Shown in pieces: positions 51,646 through 58,332 of a stretch of 58,332 bases of DNA. The DNA is taken from the NCBI GenBank assembly GCA_947625705.1, contig CANQPG010000007.1, positions 1-58,332 of the forward strand. Direction: 5' to 3'. The notes beneath the pieces are model-generated. The model ran no database searches. It worked only from the letters and a program-made list of their open reading frames with translations, and was not told the DNA's origin. Both the position numbers and the translations under genes were made by a program. Each line of letters opens with the position of its first letter. Position 1 is the stretch's first letter. Source of the stretch: an uncultured Peptococcaceae bacterium (GTDB taxonomy: Bacteria; Bacillota; Dehalobacteriia; UBA4068; UBA4997).

Positions 51646-53031
51646 TCAACCCAAAAGTCCCATCATCTGCCAGTAAGGATAAGTAAATACCGCCGTAAAC
51701 ACAATTCCCACCGCAATGCGGATCGCCATGATCTTGACCAAATGGCTCATCTTCAGATAGCCAAAGCCGTATATGAGCATTAACGGTGCGATCTCATACG
51801 GAAACAGCGCCTGATTAAACCCCATGATCATCGCGTAACCGCCCAAAATCTCCGGATAACCCAGCGAGCCGCAAATATCCGCAACCGGCCCCATTAACGT
51901 GCCGATAAGCGCCAGCGGGTTTAACACAAAGTTGGAGCAAATGGAAAAAATATAAATACTCATCACCAACGAGAAGTTGCTTTTACTGGCAAAAACCGGC
52001 GTAATAAACTCTACGATACGGTCGGCCACTCCCAGCTCGCTGGTTACCGAGCCGATCGAGACCGCACCGACCAGAAAGAAAACGATCGAAAAAGGCAGCT
52101 TATTAAAATCCCCAATTCCCAATACACCGATTCCCGGAATAAAGCACAAGCACCCAATCAGAATGATCAGCCACGAAGCGTCCAGCTCATATAAGGAATC
52201 CGTGATCAAAAAGGCCAGCAAAACCACCGCCAGCACGGCCACCTTTTTCTCCTTAAGCGTAAATTTGCCCAGCTTGGCGCATTGCTCCCGCAAATAGCTT
52301 TTATCCAATGTAATATTCTGCGGCTTTAAAAACCAGACCAGGCTGACCGAGATCAGCGTCCACAATACCGCCGGGATCAGCATATCCTTGGCCCAATCCA
52401 GCCAAGTAAGCGAAGCGGCATAATGCTGCTTGAGAATACTTGCCGTCATCAGGGAATCGGCCGAAGCCGTCATAAATGCCATTTTGGGCGACCACACCGA
52501 CAAAAACACTACCAGCATCAGCACGGAAGCGATACGGGATTTTTTTTCGGCGCCCAGCACATCGCAAAGGCCGATCGCAATCGGCGTCATCAGCGCCACC
52601 TTGGCCATAACCGAGGGGATTATGGGCGTGATAACGATACAGGAAAGCATCAGCCCCACAATAATACCGCGCAGAGAGCCGCCCGTCCATAGCATGATCT
52701 TATAAGCAATTCTTTTTACCAGGCCGGATTCCACCACCGCCGCGCCAAGCATCAGGCCGCCGATAGTGATCCACGGCGTGCTGCCCGCCCAGCCGGAAAA
52801 TACTACGTTTGGCTTCGCCACGCCCAACACAACATACAGCACGGGGATAAGGATACCGACGACGGCATCGGGGATCAGCTCAAACATCCACATCAAAATA
52901 CCCCACAGAGTGACCATAATATACAGCTTCAGCTGCATATCCAGATCAAGCCCCATCGGCAGCAGCGGTATTATCAGCGAAACCAGCCATTTCACCATGT
53001 TCCGCCGCCTCGTTTCATCTGTTTTGAGCAT
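51646..53031 (-). CDS. DASS (SLC13)-family anion:sodium symporter
   Basis: Polytopic membrane protein of 461 residues with about 11-12 helices, in the divalent anion:Na+ symporter family (dicarboxylates, tricarboxylates, sulfate). Typical features are ELIPDAVVGILIPVLYVVLG in the first half and SNFVLNPLALIGTLMGPVADI in the second. Several proteins of this family in anaerobes exchange carboxylates. It lies between ubiD and ubiX, so it probably moves the decarboxylase substrate or product. ATG 4 nt after a G-rich RBS. Confidence 0.82.
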   Translation of the reverse strand: MLKTDETRRRNMVKWLVSLIIPLLPMGLDLDMQLKLYIMVTLWGILMWMFELIPDAVVGILIPVLYVVLGVAKPNVVFSGWAGSTPWITIGGLMLGAAVVESGLVKRIAYKIMLWTGGSLRGIIVGLMLSCIVITPIIPSVMAKVALMTPIAIGLCDVLGAEKKSRIASVLMLVVFLSVWSPKMAFMTASADSLMTASILKQHYAASLTWLDWAKDMLIPAVLWTLISVSLVWFLKPQNITLDKSYLREQCAKLGKFTLKEKKVAVLAVVLLAFLITDSLYELDASWLIILIGCLCFIPGIGVLGIGDFNKLPFSIVFFLVGAVSIGSVTSELGVADRIVEFITPVFASKSNFSLVMSIYIFSICSNFVLNPLALIGTLMGPVADICGSLGYPEILGGYAMIMGFNQALFPYEIAPLMLIYGFGYLKMSHLVKIMAIRIAVGIVFTAVFTYPYWQMMGLLG

Positions 53032-53086
53032 TTTTCACCCCCCCCTTTCTGCGTATTGTGCGGGCGCCGCTCAGCAATAATACTGT

Positions 53087-54463
53087 TTAGCGCTGAATTT
53101 CCGGGAAATCATATTCCTGCCAGTCCGGCACATCGGCCACGCTGGCATATTCGGCGCCGAACGGTATCGTGGCGTCCACACCGACGGTATCATTCAGCCG
53201 CGCGTTGGTCTGCTGCTCATTAGTGGAGGAAGGATCCAGCGGCGCGGACGGCACATCTTTGACCACGATCACATCACGCCCCGGCACCGTGCGGTAAGAC
53301 ATCGCCCACTCCACTTCGGCGGAATTATGCACGTCAATATCCGGGTCTACCGCGATCACCCATTTGGGACGAATATTGGACGACATGGCCGCCAGAATAG
53401 CATGCCGTGCCTCGCCCGCATAGCGCTGTTTCATAGCGATGACCACATACAGCTGCACGCCGCCGGAGGGGCGCACCGATACATCGGTAATGGTGGGGAA
53501 CTGCCCCCGCATCGCTTTCAGGAAAGACGCTTCAAACGGGATATTCTTCAGAATATGATTCTCCGTCACCGGCTTACCGGTAAGCAGCACCTGGAACAGC
53601 GGATCTCTGCGGTGCGTGATTGCTTTCACTTTGCAGACCGGCTTAGGGCTGCCCGGCGTCATATAACCGGTGTATTCGCCCAGCGGTCCTTCCTCGCGCA
53701 GCTCGTTAAAATTGACCTCGATCTCGATCACGAACTCGGCAGTTGCGGGCACCTCAACGTCAACCGTCTTGCATTTAACCAGCTCCACCGCCTCGCCGCG
53801 CAGGCCGCCCGCCAATGTAAAATCGTCCACCGTATCGGGGATCTGCTTTAACTGGCAGGTATAGCCCAGCACCGGGTCGGTGCCGATCACGATAGCCGCC
53901 TGGAACTTATCCATGCCCATTGCCTTGGCTTTGCTGCAATTTTTGCCAAAGCGGTGGAACGGCTGGGCAAACCAGCCAAAGGTATTTTTATCATGCAGCA
54001 TATAGCGGAAATGACCAATATCGCGCACACCCGTTTCCGGGTCTTTGGATACCGTTATGCCGGCCGTCAGGAACGGGCCGCCGTCCAGCGGAGAAAACTT
54101 GGGGATCGGCAGCTTATTTAAGTCGATATCATCGCCGGTGATCACCACTTCCTGGCAGGGCGCGGCGTCTACCATTACCGGCTCAATGGGGTTATCCAGG
54201 CCGTTGATGAACTTGCCGATAATTGAGGCGTTATCCGTTTCAAATGCCCGCAAAGCCCGCTCGCGGTTGCCGAAAACGCCGCTGACCATAGGATAATCCT
54301 TGCCTTTGGGATTATTGAAGATCACAATGGGCGCGTTCTGGGCGTAGCATTTACGTATCGCCTTACCAACTTCCAAATTACAATCGATCGGGCGGTCGAC
54401 TTCGATAACATCGCCGGCCTTGCGGCTGGCTTCCAAAAACTCCCGCAAGTCTTTATATGCCAT
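53087..54463 (-). CDS. UbiD-family prenylated-FMN decarboxylase
   Basis: Reversible non-oxidative decarboxylase of aromatic or conjugated acids using prenylated FMN. The 458 residues have the catalytic Arg-Glu-Glu set: R153 (IGHFRYML) and E258 with E263 (REEGPLGEYTGY), spaced as in Fdc1. It opens MAYKDLREFLEAS like hydroxyarylic-acid decarboxylases (LpdC/ShdC type), but the substrate cannot be read from sequence. The start ATG has AGGAG upstream; the longer frame lacks support. Associated ubiX, LpdD-like domain and two permeases indicate a catabolic rather than ubiquinone/menaquinone role. Confidence 0.92.
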   Translation of the reverse strand: MAYKDLREFLEASRKAGDVIEVDRPIDCNLEVGKAIRKCYAQNAPIVIFNNPKGKDYPMVSGVFGNRERALRAFETDNASIIGKFINGLDNPIEPVMVDAAPCQEVVITGDDIDLNKLPIPKFSPLDGGPFLTAGITVSKDPETGVRDIGHFRYMLHDKNTFGWFAQPFHRFGKNCSKAKAMGMDKFQAAIVIGTDPVLGYTCQLKQIPDTVDDFTLAGGLRGEAVELVKCKTVDVEVPATAEFVIEIEVNFNELREEGPLGEYTGYMTPGSPKPVCKVKAITHRRDPLFQVLLTGKPVTENHILKNIPFEASFLKAMRGQFPTITDVSVRPSGGVQLYVVIAMKQRYAGEARHAILAAMSSNIRPKWVIAVDPDIDVHNSAEVEWAMSYRTVPGRDVIVVKDVPSAPLDPSSTNEQQTNARLNDTVGVDATIPFGAEYASVADVPDWQEYDFPEIQR

Positions 54464-54550
54464 ACAGAAACACTCCTTTTTTTGCTGAAATTCTTTAATG
54501 ATTGCCGAAATCATCAAAATATCGCCAAATTTACAGAAATTCTGTCAAAA

Positions 54551-56053
54551 TCATAGAAACATGAAAAATACAATACCTGCGATGATCAATAGTTGTAAGA
54601 TCTGCCATTTAAACATGATATTGAACATCTCGCCGTCCTGCCCCTTAATACCGGCCAAAGACGAGGTATAGGTCAGCAGCGAGGGCTTTAACGGGTTAGC
54701 CGGCCCCATCGTGACCATAGCGGCAATACCGACCAATACGGCGGGCGCAATACCCAGCGCGTCGGCCACGCCCATCTGCATCTTGGAGAACATCGAACAG
54801 GCCGGGATACCCTGGCCAAACGCCATACCGGCCAAAAAGCCCAGACCGGAAAGCAGCACGCCGTATACGGAAGCGCCCCACTGCGACATCTGGCTGGCCA
54901 GCGTCGCGATCTGCGAAGTATCCAGCATCAACTGCACCATTGCGCCGCCCAGGAACAGCGTAGCCAGAGACGGCAGCGCGCGTTTGGTGGCCACCGCAAA
55001 ATCATTGGCCAGCGAGCTGCTGCGCTTGATGGCAAACACATGGCAGAGCAGCGCCGCCACTATAACATAAAAGCCGGGCGCAGTCAGCAAGGTGATCTTG
55101 GTGGGGCTGTAACCGAACAGACTGACACTGAAGCTCATATTATTACAGAATGTCTTTAACGGATAAGAATTAATAATAACCAGAACGACCACGGCAATCA
55201 GCGGCGCAAAAGCCTTAATAATTGTGCCCATGCTGAATTTTTCCGCATTTTCGTCGTCCTCATAGGCACTGCGGTCATATTTCTTACTGAACAACCACAG
55301 CATAATCAGCGAGAAGGTAGCCGCAGCCACCAAAGTCAGGATATAAAGCTCCGGGAAAATCTGCGTAAACAATACCACGGCCAGCATATTACCGATGACC
55401 GAAAGCACCAAAATCATCAGGTTGTCTTTGTCTTTCAGGCTGAAGCCAAGGATACGGAAAAAGCCGATTTCAGACACCACTACCAACGGCAGAGTGAGCA
55501 GACCCATAGTTTGCACAATATCCGTGATCGGCAGTTTGGTAACATTACTGGCGATATTGGCCGCAATAAACAGACTGACAAAAGCAATGCTCCAAGAAAA
55601 ATAAACCAGATAACCGGCTGCCGCCCGCACGCCGTTGATGCCCAGATTAACCAGACCGGGAATCGTCACGGGATAAGTGGCAAAACCGTTAAAGGCGCCC
55701 AGATAACCGCCGACAATAGACACCAGCGACATCGCCTTGCCCTCTTTGGTGGGCAATATCCCGTTCAGCGTTTTCAGCATAACGTTCAAACAGCCGGTGG
55801 AACGGAAGCATTGACCGAATATCTGCCCCGTCCAAAGCACCAAAAAGCCTGTCCATAGTGTTACATTGCCCCATATCGAAGCCTTAAGGCTGTCTAATAC
55901 CGGCATTTTATAAAATGCCACCACCACAACTAATTCTAAAACCCAGACAATAAGACTCATTTTAAGGGCGCTCATACGAAAGGCCAAAAAGCCGATCAAC
56001 AGCACCACAAAAGGCAGTAAAGCCAAAATGACTTCCAACGCTGTGTTTTCCAA
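54551..56053 (-). CDS. LctP-family (L-lactate permease-like) carboxylate transporter
   Basis: Membrane protein of 500 residues with about 12-14 helices. GGYLGAFNGFATYPVTIPGLVNLGING (in two parts), FLGGAMVQLMLDTSQ and a late GMAFGQGIPACSMF segment resemble the lactate/glycolate permease family. First gene of the leftward ubiD operon. The start is TTG, 9 nt after AAAGGAG. Substrate unknown: with the DASS transporter encoded two genes on, the pair may handle import of the acid and export or exchange of the product. The sampled sequence is about 45-50% GC, lower than the housekeeping block. Confidence 0.78.
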   Translation of the reverse strand: MENTALEVILALLPFVVLLIGFLAFRMSALKMSLIVWVLELVVVVAFYKMPVLDSLKASIWGNVTLWTGFLVLWTGQIFGQCFRSTGCLNVMLKTLNGILPTKEGKAMSLVSIVGGYLGAFNGFATYPVTIPGLVNLGINGVRAAAGYLVYFSWSIAFVSLFIAANIASNVTKLPITDIVQTMGLLTLPLVVVSEIGFFRILGFSLKDKDNLMILVLSVIGNMLAVVLFTQIFPELYILTLVAAATFSLIMLWLFSKKYDRSAYEDDENAEKFSMGTIIKAFAPLIAVVVLVIINSYPLKTFCNNMSFSVSLFGYSPTKITLLTAPGFYVIVAALLCHVFAIKRSSSLANDFAVATKRALPSLATLFLGGAMVQLMLDTSQIATLASQMSQWGASVYGVLLSGLGFLAGMAFGQGIPACSMFSKMQMGVADALGIAPAVLVGIAAMVTMGPANPLKPSLLTYTSSLAGIKGQDGEMFNIMFKWQILQLLIIAGIVFFMFL

Positions 56054-56132
56054 TTTAACAATCTCCTTTCATATAACTAACAAACCCTTATGAAACCGCT
56101 CAATACGTTTCCCCTCCCCAATTTTTTTGTCC

Positions 56133-56213
56133 ATAGACTACAAAGCGCGCTTTATAAATATCTTTTGATAGTCTATTCTGTATTTATTATAAGAAAAACG
56201 ACCCTGCTTGTAA
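56133..56213 (-). promoter_or_regulatory. Promoter and operator-like palindromes of the ubiD operon
   Basis: Minus strand TTACAA (56213-56208), 16 nt, TATAAT (56191-56186). Just downstream are a perfect 8-nt inverted repeat, ATAGACTA (56133-56140) and TAGTCTAT (56169-56176), and a perfect 12-bp palindrome AAAGCGCGCTTT (56142-56153). The position downstream of the start would suit repression, or a hairpin in the 5' leader. The adjacent Crp/Fnr-type protein is the obvious candidate ligand. Inference. Confidence 0.6.
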
Positions 56214-56265
56214 GTTTAAGAAACTACCAAATTATTGTTGTCTGCACTACAATTTTTAATCCAAC

Positions 56266-56294
56266 TTGAATAAAACTTACTTATATGGTATAAT
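56266..56294 (+). promoter_or_regulatory. Promoter of the Crp/Fnr-type regulator
   Basis: TTGAAT (56266-56271), 17 nt, TATAAT (56289-56294), about 30 nt upstream of the start codon. Confidence 0.75.
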
Positions 56295-56330
56295 TAATGA
56301 GTTAAGAATAAGCATAAGGAGGTGGCAATA

Positions 56331-56972
56331 TTGCATAATACGGCCTCCCTGTGCGCCCAATGCGGCAATCCTTTTTGCGCCAAACTGACGCCGGATTGCC
56401 AAAAACAGCTTTTTGCCAAGGCAACCCGCATCAATTATCCTTACAAAAAAGAACAAGTTATTTACTTTGGCAACGGTTATGTGATGCTGATCACCGAGGG
56501 CAATTTGATGACCATTCGCAATAATGTCCAAGGTAAACAGCAAGGGATCGATATTCTGCATGAAGGAGATCTGCTGGGAATTGTGCAGTTATTTAACAAA
56601 CAATACCACAATACCATTACCGTGCTTCCCTTATCCTCCGTTAAAGGCTGTATGATACCGGTAAGCGACTTTGAAGAAATGATCAAAAATGACAACACGC
56701 TGGCTCAAATTACGATCGCCCATTATTCCCAGCGTTTTGCCCGGGCGCTGACACATCTTTCCAATCTGGCGATCGATGACAGCAAAGCCAAACTCGATTA
56801 CGCCATGAGCATTGTTGATAAAATGGGCGCCAATGCCATTACACACGAAGAACTGGCCATTTTTTCCGGCCTTAACCGGGTAACAGTAACCAAAGCGCTG
56901 AAAGGACGCAAGGCGCCGCCGCATTATACAGTTCTGGATATTGAACAGTTATACAAACCAAAAAAAGAGTAA
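56331..56972 (+). CDS. Crp/Fnr-family regulator with N-terminal cysteine cluster
   Basis: Transcription factor of 213 residues: a cyclic-nucleotide-binding-like beta barrel (about 30-120) and a C-terminal winged helix (about 145-205; EELAIFSGLNRVTVTKAL as recognition region). The N-terminus has C8-x2-C11-x4-C16-x6-C23, and one more cysteine, C107, lies in the effector domain, reminiscent of FNR's three N-terminal cysteines plus C122. It could therefore sense oxygen or redox through an Fe-S cluster. The TTG 8 nt after AAGGAGG is the preferred start; a GTG three codons earlier overlaps the RBS. Divergent from the ubiD operon; the stop lies inside its terminator hairpin. Confidence 0.83.
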   Translation: MHNTASLCAQCGNPFCAKLTPDCQKQLFAKATRINYPYKKEQVIYFGNGYVMLITEGNLMTIRNNVQGKQQGIDILHEGDLLGIVQLFNKQYHNTITVLPLSSVKGCMIPVSDFEEMIKNDNTLAQITIAHYSQRFARALTHLSNLAIDDSKAKLDYAMSIVDKMGANAITHEELAIFSGLNRVTVTKALKGRKAPPHYTVLDIEQLYKPKKE

Positions 56973-56998
56973 TACGTTGAAACGTATTACTCTTTTTT
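56961..56998. terminator. Bidirectional terminator, 18-bp perfect stem
   Basis: AAAAAAGAGTAATACGTT (56961-56978), loop GA, and its perfect complement (56981-56998). T6 follows on both strands. The regulator stop codon TAA (56970-56972) is within the arm. Confidence 0.95.
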
Positions 56999-57014
56999 GG
57001 CTTCTCTGCTGCCC

Positions 57015-57566
57015 TTACCCCGCCAGCCGGCTGCCCCAGAACGCCAGCAGCCGGTTCCATGTCCGCCGATCCAGCCAGCCCTCCTCGGCCACCGTGAGCC
57101 CGGCGATTTTTTGAAACGCCTGCACGGCCAGGCTGGTTTGATCATCATAGACCCCGGTGATCGCCACATTCGGCAGATTGCCGTAGTTTTCCGCCAGATC
57201 CTGCAATATGGTTTGCAGCACATTGATCAGCCGGTTATCACGGTCGCCCAGCGTCAGCAGCACCATATCGCCGCGCGGTACGGCCAGATTAAGCCCGCTG
57301 CTGTCCGCCGAAAGCCGCTCCAGCCCGCGCCACACCTGCCCGATCAGCTCCCAAGTGGCCAGGTCGATATTGCCCGTCACCGGGAGGCCGAATTCCTGCT
57401 GAAACGCCGTCACCGCCGCCTCGGTATCGGCGCGGAACACGCCGTCCGCAAACACCGCGGGAATATTGGGGTAATAACGGCTGATCAGCCGCAAATAACT
57501 CTGCATAATACCGATCGGCCGAAACCAGACCGGCCAGCCGTTTGCATCGCAAATTTGTATTCTCAT
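57015..57566 (-). CDS. Peptidoglycan-binding protein with two repeats
   Basis: A 183-residue protein made of two peptidoglycan_binding_1-type helical repeats: about 20-80 (FADGVFRADTEAAVTAFQ, GLPVTGNIDLATWELI) and about 100-178 (ITGVYDDQTSLAVQAFQ, then a diverged GLTVAEEGWLDRRTWNRLL). No signal peptide or catalytic domain is visible, so it is either a cytoplasmic or mother-cell protein or a non-classical wall binder. ATG with AAGGAGGTG upstream, 11 bp after the preceding repeat gene. Spore-cortex association is possible but not shown. Confidence 0.78.
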   Translation of the reverse strand: MRIQICDANGWPVWFRPIGIMQSYLRLISRYYPNIPAVFADGVFRADTEAAVTAFQQEFGLPVTGNIDLATWELIGQVWRGLERLSADSSGLNLAVPRGDMVLLTLGDRDNRLINVLQTILQDLAENYGNLPNVAITGVYDDQTSLAVQAFQKIAGLTVAEEGWLDRRTWNRLLAFWGSRLAG

Positions 57567-57577
57567 GCCGCACCTCC

Positions 57578-58332
57578 TTAAGACTGATCGCTCATGCCCT
57601 GCAGCAGCGGGTAACCGGGATACTGTGGCACGTCGGGGTTTTCACGCCGGAGCGTGGATTCATACACCTCCAAAATGGCGTTCCAGGTGGCCGCGCCCAC
57701 CACGCCGTCCACCGTCAGCCCAAACAAACGCTGAAACTCGCGCACGGCATTGGCCGTCTGCGGGCCGAAAATGCCCTCCACCGAGACCGTAGGCACGCCG
57801 GGATACGTTTCGTTGATGGCGTTCAGGTATTGCTGCAATAATTCTACCCGCTCGCCGGTGCTGCCCTGGCTCAAAAGAACGCCGTCGTATGGCTCGATCG
57901 GCAGCGTGCTCAGCAGCGACGGCAGAATAAACGTAATGCCGCGGAACTGGTCGTATATCAGGTTCCAGGTAACAATATCAACCCGCCCGGTAACGGGCAG
58001 CCCGTTGTTCCGCTGCAATGCCTCCACCGCCGCCTGCGTCGCCTCGTCAAACACATTGGTTATCCTCACCTGCGGGAAAGCGTTGCTGAACTGGCCGATG
58101 ACCGAAAGAAAATACTGCAAAAGCCCTATGCCCTCGCCGGTATAGCCAAGACCGATCTCGGTAGCCAGCGGCCGGGTAGCGTTGCTGTATTCCACACCCT
58201 CGGTCTCCAGCTCTGAAAGCCTTTTTACCACCGAATAAATGTAGCTTATCTGATACCAGGTGGCCTCGTCAACGATCCCGGTGACGGCCAGCCCGAAAAT
58301 GCTCTGGAAGCGGCGCACGGCGGCCAGCGTCA
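57578..58332 (-). CDS. Peptidoglycan-binding repeat protein, N-terminus beyond window
   Basis: The visible 251 residues hold three peptidoglycan_binding_1-type repeats, each with a G-x-x-D/G-x-x-T-x-x-A-V-x-x-F/L-Q helix followed by GL-x-V-x-G and T-W: about 1-30 (partial), 85-130 and 190-235. The frame is open to the window edge, so the start lies outside. It is paralogous to the following gene and probably co-transcribed with it. The repeats are separated by about 55-60-residue less-conserved segments. The catalytic domain, if any, would be upstream. Confidence 0.78.
   Translation of the reverse strand, partial: TLAAVRRFQSIFGLAVTGIVDEATWYQISYIYSVVKRLSELETEGVEYSNATRPLATEIGLGYTGEGIGLLQYFLSVIGQFSNAFPQVRITNVFDEATQAAVEALQRNNGLPVTGRVDIVTWNLIYDQFRGITFILPSLLSTLPIEPYDGVLLSQGSTGERVELLQQYLNAINETYPGVPTVSVEGIFGPQTANAVREFQRLFGLTVDGVVGAATWNAILEVYESTLRRENPDVPQYPGYPLLQGMSDQS

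Noticed and set aside
1-58332. tRNA/rRNA genes, CRISPR arrays, insertion sequences, attachment sites
   Set aside because: No CCA-ended cloverleaf, no regularly spaced repeats, no transposase or integrase frames were seen on reading both strands. A subtle tRNA could still be missed without a scan.

Overview
The window reads as a chromosomal segment of an anaerobic, endospore-forming Firmicute of roughly 55-62% GC. The evidence is a germination protease (gpr), an alpha/beta-type small acid-soluble spore protein, YlbJ, a SpoVID-like LysM coat protein, Gram-positive gene order (ackA-yceD-rpmF ... plsX-acpP-rnc-smc-ftsY), RNase Y, Shine-Dalgarno-driven TTG/GTG starts, and no outer-membrane genes. 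I cannot place it in a genus. I see no tRNA, rRNA, CRISPR array, phage or insertion sequence.

Layout. 1-3.4 kb: end of a PutP-type symporter, RNase Y, and a probable structured RNA or long leader in front of rny. 3.4-16 kb: a long leftward housekeeping block (ackA, yceD/DUF177, rpmF, polysaccharide deacetylase, plsX, acpP, rnc, radical SAM protein, smc, ftsY, a methylthionucleoside phosphorylase, aroK). 16-24 kb: a sporulation-rich stretch (ylbJ, coiled-coil protein, rsmD, a DUF2197 zinc protein, gpr, SASP, YdcZ exporter, SpoVID-like protein, PRK06851-type ATPase). 24-28.4 kb: an envelope block (lipoprotein, S41 protease, M23 hydrolase, ftsX, ftsE). 28.6-37.5 kb: TspO, then a complete leftward histidine operon hisZ-G-D-C-B-H-A-F-IE plus a PHP histidinol-phosphatase, preceded by two promoters and an operator-like inverted repeat. 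37.6-43.5 kb: a secreted copper-amine-oxidase-N-like protein and a methionine/one-carbon operon (MetH reactivation protein, activation-domain-less MetH, YitJ-type Hcy methyltransferase/MTHFR). 43.6-50 kb: thrS, a split ChrA pair, cardiolipin synthase, a zincin, hemolysin III and a 42-residue CxxC protein.

50.2-57 kb holds the most unusual system: a leftward operon of LctP-like permease, UbiD decarboxylase, DASS anion transporter, UbiX prenyltransferase, and a protein that fuses an LpdD-like domain to a complete type-1 isopentenyl-diphosphate isomerase. A Crp/Fnr-type regulator with a cysteine-rich N-terminus is divergent. The proposed logic is that the permeases carry a carboxylate substrate and/or product, UbiD decarboxylates the substrate using prenylated FMN, UbiX makes that cofactor from FMN and a C5 prenyl donor, and the fused isomerase supplies the dimethylallyl unit. 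Fusing C5-isomer supply to a UbiD accessory domain is not an arrangement I know to have been described. The window ends in two peptidoglycan-binding-repeat genes, the second cut by the window edge.

Starts were moved inward from the longest reading frame wherever a good ribosome-binding site and family N-terminus agreed. Many operon junctions use GTGA/ATGA overlaps. Promoter and operator calls are by eye against consensus and are inferences.
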